From positions 1-32,277 of IMG/VR virus record IMGVR_UViG_3300002460_000018: 32,277 nucleotides of DNA; one strand, given 5' to 3'. This document shows positions 21,774 to 27,097 of this stretch, piece after piece. Source of the DNA: a virus. Within the stretch, counting starts at the first letter, position 1. Every line of letters starts with the position of its first letter. The notes beneath the pieces are model-generated. The model was not told where the DNA came from. It searched no databases and saw only the letters and a program-made list of their open reading frames with translations. The position numbers and the translations under genes are program-made.

Positions 21774-21933
21774 TAAATATTTATGCGCATTGTGTCAGAG
21801 TGATACGAAATTAATAAATTTTTCGGTTAGATCTAGCGTATATAAAAAAATATTCTGTGATATGGAATGTTTTAATAATTTTATAAAACAAAAAGAGAAG
21901 GAAAATAAAGATGAATTACCAACCAATATATAA
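21757..21933 (+). CDS. Small FCxxxC zinc-finger protein 1, 58 aa, GTG start
   Basis: CALC...KKIFCDMEC gives C-x2-C-x19-C-x3-C, a TRASH/MYM-like knuckle. I use the GTG at 21757 (AAGGAC just upstream); an ATG at 21685 would lie 89 bp inside recT and lacks support. Two paralogues follow at 22326 and 22956. Its KEKENKDELP tail shares KEKENKD with paralogue 3, and the same DNA carries the ribosome-binding site and ATG of the SSB gene. Confidence 0.65.
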   Translation: MKQKSNKYLCALCQSDTKLINFSVRSSVYKKIFCDMECFNNFIKQKEKENKDELPTNI

Positions 21934-22312
21934 ATCAATTGTTCCTTCCGGGGATTATGATTTTAAAATTGTAAAATCTGTGGAGGGCGCTTCTAAAGCT
22001 GGGAAACCTATGCTTACATTAACGGTTACAATTGGAGATGCGGCTAATCATAAAACAACAGTATTTTGGAGATGCTTGCTTGATTCTGGATTTCTGAGAA
22101 ATGTAGCGCAAGGCTGCGGCTTATTAGAAGTTTACGAATCTGGAAAGCTAGAAGCGCATGATTTTGACAATAAAGAAGGAACTTGTTTGGTTGAAGTAGA
22201 AGAAAATGCTTTGTACGAAAAAAACAATACTATCAAAACTTTCTATGCCAAAAAAGAAGAAAAAAGTAGTTCATCTACGCCTGATATTATAGATAATGAT
22301 ATCCCTTTTTAA
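21911..22312 (+). CDS. DUF669-like ssDNA-binding protein with SSB-type tail, 133 aa
   Basis: IVPSGDYDFKIVKSVEGASKAGKPMLTLTVTIGD has the OB-fold start of DUF669 phage proteins. The C-terminus, after a Ser-rich linker, is DIIDNDIPF, almost the DDDIPF tip by which bacterial SSB recruits partners. It would coat ssDNA during replication and RecT recombination. AAGGAAAATAAAG precedes the ATG, inside the preceding zinc-finger gene (23-bp overlap). Confidence 0.82.
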   Translation: MNYQPIYKSIVPSGDYDFKIVKSVEGASKAGKPMLTLTVTIGDAANHKTTVFWRCLLDSGFLRNVAQGCGLLEVYESGKLEAHDFDNKEGTCLVEVEENALYEKNNTIKTFYAKKEEKSSSSTPDIIDNDIPF

Positions 22313-22325
22313 AAAGGTATTTAAA

Positions 22326-22469
22326 ATGGTTAATAAAACAGATTGTTGTAAATATTGTAAAAAAACAATTCAAATTATGTTGAATCCAGTTTTTTGCAAA
22401 GATTTTAATAGGACTTTTTGCAATAAAATATGTCTAAAACAATATAGAAAGGAAATAAAAAATGCGTAG
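22326..22469 (+). CDS. Small FCxxxC zinc-finger protein 2, 47 aa
   Basis: MVNKTDCCKYCKKTIQIMLNPVFCKD...TFCNKICLKQYRK keeps C-x2-C...FC-x3-C. CKYC and the following IM-LxP segment match paralogue 3 closely (CKYCYQNTEIMLAP). It starts 13 bases after the SSB gene and overlaps the next gene by 8 bp; its end contains AAAGGAAATAAAAAATG, the start site of that gene. Function unknown; probably binds zinc. Confidence 0.65.
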   Translation: MVNKTDCCKYCKKTIQIMLNPVFCKDFNRTFCNKICLKQYRKEIKNA

Positions 22470-22635
22470 AACATGTAGATTCTTTAAACATAATATAAGT
22501 GATGAACATTTTTTATATGAAACTCCACGCTATAATTCACCTGTTAATACTGACAGTAAAGAATATAAAGAGGAAAAAGAATATTTAGCCAATACACAAA
22601 AATTTAATGATACGCCGGATAACCCGAGTGCATAA
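22462..22635 (+). CDS. Unknown small protein, 57 aa
   Basis: MRRTCRFFKHNISDEHFLYETPRYNSPVNT... is charged, Asn/Glu/Tyr-rich, probably disordered in its second half. AAAGGA lies eight bases before the ATG inside the previous gene. The 3' end overlaps the lipoprotein gene by up to 29 bp. No family recognised. Confidence 0.6.
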   Translation: MRRTCRFFKHNISDEHFLYETPRYNSPVNTDSKEYKEEKEYLANTQKFNDTPDNPSA

Positions 22636-22804
22636 ATTAATTACGATAAGCATAATTTTTATTGCCTGTATAATATCGGGATGCGCCCAAAAATCATCTC
22701 AACCAATTAAGCCAGTGACGGTCGAGCTACGCTGTGCAAAAATTAGTGATTCGCTGGGCGCATATCATGGGAAAGATGTTGTAGTTAGAGAGATAGGATA
22801 TTAA
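22607..22804 (+). CDS. Small lipoprotein, 65 aa
   Basis: Basic N-terminus (MIRRITRVHK), hydrophobic helix (LITISIIFIACIISGC) and a lipobox IISG-C26 mark a lipoprotein signal peptide; the mature part would be about 40 aa (CAQKSSQPIKPVTVELRC...). No ribosome-binding site precedes the ATG; a GTG at 22628 (residue 8) with GGAT upstream is an alternative start. Early expression and small size recall phage lipoproteins that block receptors or superinfection. Not proline-rich like Rz1, and no partner spanin lies nearby. Confidence 0.62.
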   Translation: MIRRITRVHKLITISIIFIACIISGCAQKSSQPIKPVTVELRCAKISDSLGAYHGKDVVVREIGY

Positions 22805-22806
22805 TA

Positions 22807-22955
22807 ATGAGAACTGATTATTCTTCTGAAGATATGATAAGAGCCGCGATAAACAAAGTTTTATAAATTTAGAAAATGCTGAAATAGCAATTGAAGAATG
22901 CCGTCGTAAAATAATTAAAAAACCGGATGATATAATTAAGGAATACGAGGATTAA
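22807..22955 (+). pseudogene. Frameshifted small helical gene, about 50 codons
   Basis: The ATG at 22807 gives MRTDYSSEDMIRAAINKVL then a stop at 22864-22866. A -1 shift at the AAA codon 22855-22857 continues as SFINLENAEIAIEECRRKIIKKPDDIIKEYED to a stop at 22953-22955. The joined 49-residue product is a coherent charged helix, and its end abuts the next ATG, so the original gene was probably continuous. Either the phage gene is broken or the contig lacks or gains a base near GTTTTATAAATTT. Confidence 0.55.
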
Positions 22956-23132
22956 ATGGGAAGGAAAAAATTAGACTTTGATTGCAAATATTGCTATCAA
23001 AATACAGAAATAATGTTAGCGCCTATTTATGTTGATTCATATAAGGGTCACTTCTGTGGTTTGGACTGTTATAATTTAAAAGAAAAGGAAAATAAGGATG
23101 TGGCACCAAAGGAATCATACGTTGAACTTTGA
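22956..23132 (+). CDS. Small FCxxxC zinc-finger protein 3, 58 aa
   Basis: MGRKKLDFDCKYCYQNTEIMLAP...GHFCGLDCYNLKEKENKDVAP. It has C-x2-C-x20-C-x3-C and shares CKYC/IMLxP with paralogue 2 and KEKENKD with paralogue 1. The DNA for KENKDV carries AAAGGAAAATAAGGATG, the start of the next membrane-protein gene, at the same place where paralogue 1 carries the SSB start. Confidence 0.66.
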   Translation: MGRKKLDFDCKYCYQNTEIMLAPIYVDSYKGHFCGLDCYNLKEKENKDVAPKESYVEL

Positions 23133-23328
23133 TATATCTGGATTAAATATATTAACCATTATTTTTATCATTCTAAAATTATGTCATGTTATTAATTGGT
23201 CATGGTGGTTCGTAATAACTCCAACAATTTTATTTTTTTTATCACCTTTTTTAATTGTTGGATTATTATTTGGCGTAGTTATTTTGATTGAATTATTGCA
23301 GAAATTTTATTTCAAGATAAAAAAATGA
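23098..23328 (+). CDS. Fragile-X-F-like small phage membrane protein, 76 aa
   Basis: Two membrane helices: LNILTIIFIILKLCHVINWSWWFVITPTILFF and LSPFLIVGLLFGVVILIELL. The ISGLN.LTIIFIILKLxxVINWSWWxVxxP pattern is that of a widespread small phage protein labelled transmembrane Fragile-X-F in databases; function unknown. The start overlaps zinc-finger gene 3 by 35 bp, with GGA nine bases upstream. Confidence 0.75.
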   Translation: MWHQRNHTLNFDISGLNILTIIFIILKLCHVINWSWWFVITPTILFFLSPFLIVGLLFGVVILIELLQKFYFKIKK

Positions 23329-23418
23329 TCAATCTGTTATTTTACCTATAAATACAGGGTTTTTTACGAAAATTAAGTAGTTATTCACAAGGTTACGCAC
23401 AAAAAATGGGGATAAAAA

Positions 23419-23646
23419 ATGTGTAAGTGCATTGCTTGTAACAATCAAATTAAAGAATTGTTAAAAGAAAATAATGAATTAAAAAATTTTATAAGAGAAC
23501 TTGGATCAAAAATCCGTCTGATAGATGGCGGCTGTGAAATGGTAATGGATTTATTAAAAAAGCTGGAGGATAAAAAAAATGGAACGAATCCTGAAATGGG
23601 GGATAGTTATGGGTGCGAGTGTTGCTGGAGCTTATATCGCTCATAA
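23419..23646 (+). CDS. Cys-rich coiled-coil protein, 75 aa
   Basis: MCKCIACNNQIKELLKENNELKNFIRELGSKIRLIDGG: an N-terminal CxCxxC then an Asn/Glu/Lys coiled coil. The last 22 codons overlap another gene and read GCECCW. GGGGAT precedes the ATG. Upstream (23329-23418) is a gene-free gap containing TTATTCACA, which matches a DnaA-box consensus, and TTACGCACA. Function unknown. Confidence 0.6.
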   Translation: MCKCIACNNQIKELLKENNELKNFIRELGSKIRLIDGGCEMVMDLLKKLEDKKNGTNPEMGDSYGCECCWSLYRS

Positions 23647-23677
23647 ATTAGGATGTTGTGTTTGTTTTACTTGTTAA
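23579..23677 (+). CDS. 32-aa membrane microprotein with Cys-rich end
   Basis: MERILKWGIVMGASVAGAYIAHKLGCCVCFTC: a Gly/Ala-rich single membrane helix ending in a CCVCFTC cluster. GGAGG lies ten bases before the ATG, within the overlapping 75-aa frame. The design (TM helix plus C-terminal cysteines) recurs at 23711 and, on the other strand, at 24253. Function unknown. Confidence 0.5.
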   Translation: MERILKWGIVMGASVAGAYIAHKLGCCVCFTC

Positions 23678-23710
23678 AAAGTTTCTGTTGCGATTAAGAG
23701 AGGTATTTTT

Positions 23711-23884
23711 ATGTTTGAACTTTTAATGCTTTATTTAGGATTATGGGTGTTTGTAATTATTTTTAAAATATTTGAATGGCTGCCAACACCTTCTAATTAT
23801 AAGCCTAAAATTGTGAATTTTGATTCTAATTTTGAGAGAGATCACAACTGTCCCTGCATGTGCGAAAGCGAATGCGACAATTAA
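23711..23884 (+). CDS. 57-aa membrane protein with Cys-rich tail
   Basis: MFELLMLYLGLWVFVIIFKIFEWLP is a membrane helix, followed by a polar stretch and the cluster NCPCMCESEC at the end. GAGAGG lies seven bases before the ATG. Last rightward gene before the hairpin near 23900. Four cysteines in ten residues suggest metal binding or disulfides at the membrane. Confidence 0.62.
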   Translation: MFELLMLYLGLWVFVIIFKIFEWLPTPSNYKPKIVNFDSNFERDHNCPCMCESECDN

Positions 23885-23887
23885 ACT

Positions 23888-23917
23888 TAAAAAGGCGCTT
23901 TTGAAAACGCCCAAATA
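23888..23917. terminator. Hairpin ending the rightward early operon
   Basis: AAAAAGGCG...CTTTTGAAAA...CGCCC just after the last rightward stop can fold through GGCG/CGCC and the inner TTT/AAA. It lies between two convergent genes, where a bidirectional terminator is expected. The stem is imperfect, with no long T-run. Confidence 0.45.
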
Positions 23918-23931
23918 AGTTTATTAATGCA

Positions 23932-24210
23932 TTAAAATTTTGTGTGTTTCGCTTTTTTCAAAGCTGCTAACTCGCCTTTTCTTTCATGCATTTTTTCTTT
24001 CTTTTCATGCGCTACATGTTTTTTTTCGCCTTTAGCTTCAGCTTTATGATGTTTTGCGCTTTTATTATAAGCTTTTCCTGCAGCTGCTTCTTTGGCTTTT
24101 GACATTGCAGATTCTGCGTGTTCATGATGCATTGCTGCTTTTTCATGATGCTTTGCAGCCTTTGCCATATGCATAGCAGCTTTTTTATGATGTTCAGGTG
24201 CTCTAGCCAT
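23932..24210 (-). CDS. His/Ala/Lys-rich repeat protein, 92 aa
   Basis: MARAPEHHKKAAMHMAKAAKHHEKAAMHHEHAE: repeats of HHxKAAMH type with about sixteen histidines, then a Lys-rich histone-H1-like part (KHHKAEAKGEKKHVAHEKKEK). GGAGAA precedes the ATG. Likely an extended helix that could bind metal ions or nucleic acid. It points against the early operon and lies downstream of the 24505 terminator, so it must be read through or have its own promoter. No family assigned. Confidence 0.7.
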   Translation of the reverse strand: MARAPEHHKKAAMHMAKAAKHHEKAAMHHEHAESAMSKAKEAAAGKAYNKSAKHHKAEAKGEKKHVAHEKKEKMHERKGELAALKKAKHTKF

Positions 24211-24252
24211 TTCTATTCTCCAAAATTATAAAAAGTGTCTTTTAAATATCCA

Positions 24253-24486
24253 TTATTCCTTTTTTAAAATTTTATGCAAGCAATTACATACTCCGCAGGT
24301 GCAATTACAATATTTGCAATGCGTATAATCCCATATTTTATGATTTCTGAAATGTCGGGAGCAATAATCATAGTTATCTTTATCGATATTTTTGTGAAAT
24401 TCGATATATTTTATTATTTCTAAAACAACCAGAATTATTCCAAAAAAACCAAAAATAAATAATAATGAATCGATCATAATATCCAT
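24253..24486 (-). CDS. 77-aa membrane protein with Cys-rich C-terminus
   Basis: One membrane helix (IDSLLFIFGFFGIILVVLEIIKYI) followed by a soluble end with CSRHF...HCKYCNCTCGVCNCLHK: seven cysteines in about 30 residues. The ATG at 24486 has a weak signal; the ATG three codons later (MIDSLL) is possible. It resembles the rightward genes at 23579 and 23711 in design, though not detectably in sequence. Probably a zinc- or disulfide-stabilised membrane-anchored domain. Confidence 0.65.
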   Translation of the reverse strand: MDIMIDSLLFIFGFFGIILVVLEIIKYIEFHKNIDKDNYDYCSRHFRNHKIWDYTHCKYCNCTCGVCNCLHKILKKE

Positions 24487-24504
24487 ATCTCAAATTGAAT
24501 ACGT

Positions 24505-24544
24505 AAAAAAACCGCTGACTCAGGGGCTATAAAATCAGCGGTTA
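24505..24544 (-). terminator. Rho-independent terminator of the late operon
   Basis: AACCGCTGA (24510-24518) and TCAGCGGTT (24535-24543) form a perfect 9-bp stem. On the minus strand the hairpin is followed by a run of seven T. It lies about 60 bp after the stop of the last fibre-cluster gene, so it ends the leftward virion transcript. Confidence 0.85.
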
Positions 24545-24604
24545 GTGAAAGTCTTGTCGGTCCTTCATTTAAAATTTTACATGAAAAATAAAAAATTAGA
24601 AAAT

Positions 24605-25024
24605 TTATTTCAAACAATCTGGCATGTAATTTTTTAGTTCTTCTAAATCTGCAGGAAGATTAAGTGTTACATCACGCAATATTTGTTTCTTGACAGCGAT
24701 TTCAGATTGTAATACTGCATCACCTTGTTCAACAGCACGCATAAATTCAACGTCTAATTCAGCTAGCTTTGGAGCACGTAGAGCACGAAGTTTGTCTTTC
24801 TTAATTTCGAGTGCTTTAGCTGGATGAATATCCAATTTCCCATTATCCATCCACGCATCACGGAAATAACGATCTTGTGGTAATTCGGAATCTTCAACTT
24901 CACGATGCGATACGTAACCTTCAACTGCCAATGCATCACGTAATAATAATTCTGGTGTGGCTTCGCTAGATGGAATTACAATAGCCACACCGCCGTCAAT
25001 TCTTTTAACTGCTATTTTTCTCAT
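24605..25024 (-). CDS. Conserved fibre-associated phage protein, 139 aa
   Basis: MRKIAVKRIDGGVAIVIPSSE...LPQDRYFRDAWMDNGKLDIHPAKALEIKKDKLRALR. The DRYFRDAW-x-D...D..KA.EI-x-D..R..R pattern is common in small phage proteins encoded after tail fibres, possibly fibre chaperones. The ATG overlaps the fibre stop (TAATG) with GGAG upstream, so the two are coupled. Last gene before the terminator. Confidence 0.78.
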   Translation of the reverse strand: MRKIAVKRIDGGVAIVIPSSEATPELLLRDALAVEGYVSHREVEDSELPQDRYFRDAWMDNGKLDIHPAKALEIKKDKLRALRAPKLAELDVEFMRAVEQGDAVLQSEIAVKKQILRDVTLNLPADLEELKNYMPDCLK

Positions 25025-26739
25025 TATTGATCTCCAAATAACGCACAATTTACTGCAACATCGGCCAAAGCTAATGCGTTGTTATATGTTAATATGTTTA
25101 CATAGGCGACGTTAAATGCACCAACTTTTCCGAAAAAACCTTCTGTCCCTACGCTTATTTCAGTTACAAAAGATGCAGAAGAAAATGAAACAGTAAAATT
25201 TACGTTAGCGTCACCTGTTCCTGTATCTGTGATTGAGCTTACATTATATGAATCTAATAATGTTGGTGTATTGTTGTAACGTGCCCACGCTTTAGCAGCA
25301 CTCGCATGATATTGCTGTGTACCTGGTGCAACATAAGTAGTAGTAGAAGTTCCTGTTTCTTGATCTGCTTGTGATGCAGCTGCTACTGGACTTTGCATTG
25401 TAGGCAACATAGCAGCGCCATTCGAGGTTAGGACTTGACCCGCCGTTCCAACAGAAGCAATAGATTGCAATACGCCGGTTGTGGTCGTACCACCACATAA
25501 GACAGCATATTCAGTCGTAGTCGTTAAACCCGTACCACCATTTGGAACCGTTACAGGAATCGCAGTTGCCCATTGAATGAATGTAACTGGATCAGTACCA
25601 ACGACTGCAACGGTTGCTGTTTGCATCCACGCAGAACCGCCTAATGTAGTGCCGCCTGATAAAATAGGAACTAAATCGCCTGGTTGAATTTCAGTTGGGG
25701 TGTCAAAATCAGTTGCGCGTGTTAAAACCCACGCAACAGCACCAGATCCAACAGTCGTCACAGTGTAGATACCATTTTGCAATGTCGATGCTTGGTTTTT
25801 TATTAATACCCGTTGCCCAACAGTAGGGGAAACACCATCAGCACTGAAAGCAACTAAGGCGCCATTATTAGTTAATGTCGCGCCAACTCCGGCGGTGCCA
25901 TTGGCATAGATAACAGTGAAAGCGGCTGTAGAAGCACATACACAATTTGCTTGGATATTTAATCCCGTGGCAACCGCATCAACATAAGCTTTAGTAGCAG
26001 CATCTTGCGCACTTACAGGATCAGTTACACTATTGATCAAGTTGCTATTCATATTCAATGCTTCAGCTTGAGCACCGACACGAGTAATGTTGTCTTGAAC
26101 TGCCGTGGGTAATGTTGATGAAATACTTGGAACGCCGGCGCCACTGGTAACTAATGTACCGTCATTTCCAGTTGCCAATCCAGTGACGGTGTTTGAACCG
26201 TTTGAATAAAGTAAATTACTTGCGGTATAAGTATCTGCAAATGTTGATGTTGTATAAGCATTCGTGGTTCCATCAGAGCGTACTATTTTTCCTGCAGAAC
26301 CGACTGTATTTGGCCACAATGATGTTGATGCAACCCAGTTAGTGCCATCAGAAATAGTAATCTTTCCAGATGTCGCCGAAGCATTCGGAAAAGTTGGAGT
26401 TGACAATACATAATTCGTGCCGTTAGAAAGCAAAACTTTATTGGCAGTCGCACCTGCTGATGATGGAACGGTAGAAGTCGACCATGTTGGTGCAGCGTTA
26501 GAACCCGACAATAGCATTTTACTTGCAGTTGCAGTAGGCGCTAATAATTGAACTTGTGTTGCGTCAGTATAAAGAATACCGCCATTAGCAGGCGTTACTA
26601 TATTTTGTTGATAAAGAGTCAATAATTGGGTAAATGTAGCTTGATAGGTAGTACCACCAACTGCAGGTTGAACCTCTGCAAATACGTCAGTTAAAGCGGG
26701 TGTAGCTATCGCAGGTAATGCACTAATTTTAACACCCAT
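25024..26739 (-). CDS. Tail fibre-like protein with 25-aa repeats, 571 aa
   Basis: The N-terminus MGVKISALPAIATPALTDVFAEVQ is typical of phage fibre attachment segments. Residues 70-195 are about five imperfect 25-aa repeats (KxLLSxGxNxxxSTxTFP). 231-255 carries NLINSVTDPVSAQDAATKAYV, a fibre motif. 262-390 is a module also present in the 535-aa fibre. The C-terminal domain (YVAPGTQQYHASAAKAWARYN...) probably contacts the host or completes the trimer. AAGGAG precedes the ATG. Confidence 0.82.
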   Translation of the reverse strand: MGVKISALPAIATPALTDVFAEVQPAVGGTTYQATFTQLLTLYQQNIVTPANGGILYTDATQVQLLAPTATASKMLLSGSNAAPTWSTSTVPSSAGATANKVLLSNGTNYVLSTPTFPNASATSGKITISDGTNWVASTSLWPNTVGSAGKIVRSDGTTNAYTTSTFADTYTASNLLYSNGSNTVTGLATGNDGTLVTSGAGVPSISSTLPTAVQDNITRVGAQAEALNMNSNLINSVTDPVSAQDAATKAYVDAVATGLNIQANCVCASTAAFTVIYANGTAGVGATLTNNGALVAFSADGVSPTVGQRVLIKNQASTLQNGIYTVTTVGSGAVAWVLTRATDFDTPTEIQPGDLVPILSGGTTLGGSAWMQTATVAVVGTDPVTFIQWATAIPVTVPNGGTGLTTTTEYAVLCGGTTTTGVLQSIASVGTAGQVLTSNGAAMLPTMQSPVAAASQADQETGTSTTTYVAPGTQQYHASAAKAWARYNNTPTLLDSYNVSSITDTGTGDANVNFTVSFSSASFVTEISVGTEGFFGKVGAFNVAYVNILTYNNALALADVAVNCALFGDQ

Positions 26740-26750
26740 AAAATACTCCT

Positions 26751-26903
26751 TTAACTATGTTCTATGTCTAAGTTTTTTCCGGCTTCAGTTAAAATAATTT
26801 GACTATCTTCTGTTAATATTGCATATGCATCGTGTGCAGCGCTTCCGGTAGTAGCAGCATATATAATCTGCGTGATGTAACCGCTTCCGATCCATTGGGA
26901 CAT
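26751..26903 (-). CDS. 50-aa protein with LTE motif
   Basis: MSQWIGSGYITQIIYAATTG...DAYAILTEDSQIILTEAGKNLDIE. The ILTEDSQIILTEAG stretch resembles the acidic LTE loop of the gp10-like protein (EEILTESGEELLAE). A GGAT lies upstream of the ATG, and the stop-proximal AAAGGAGT serves the next fibre gene 11 bases later. Probably a small fibre-linked protein. Confidence 0.6.
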   Translation of the reverse strand: MSQWIGSGYITQIIYAATTGSAAHDAYAILTEDSQIILTEAGKNLDIEHS

Positions 26904-27097
26904 GTTTTAAATCCACTTTAAAATCGTTGAATTATTGTAACTATATACTATCATACGATCCAGCAAAACCTAGCGCGACGGTGCGAAAAGTAGATTTCTT
27001 CATCTGCCTGGTTTTGTCCTATCAGAAGACAGCGCGAGAAGTAGATTTCAAGATTCGATAGCCAACTTGGAGTCAGCTATCGAGTACCTTAAAGTCT
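26904..27097. other. Non-coding gap with repeats and a hairpin between fibre genes
   Basis: Two imperfect 22-bp direct repeats (26977-26998 and 27028-27049, 19 of 22 identical) lie 51 bp apart. A hairpin with 8-bp arms (TCGATAGC 27055-27062, GCTATCGA 27076-27083) follows the preceding fibre stop on the minus strand, without a T-run. A 7-bp inverted pair CAAAACC/GGTTTTG (26964-26970, 27010-27016) encloses one repeat. No protein is convincingly encoded. Confidence 0.55.

Noticed and set aside
22607-22804. Rz1-type outer spanin
   Set aside because: Lipobox is present, but the protein is not Pro-rich, is far from holin and lysozyme, and has no overlapping inner-membrane spanin.
26941-27003. 20-codon frame MKKSTFRTVALGFAGSYDSI
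   Set aside because: Poor ribosome-binding spacing and no family; reported only as part of the repeat-bearing spacer.
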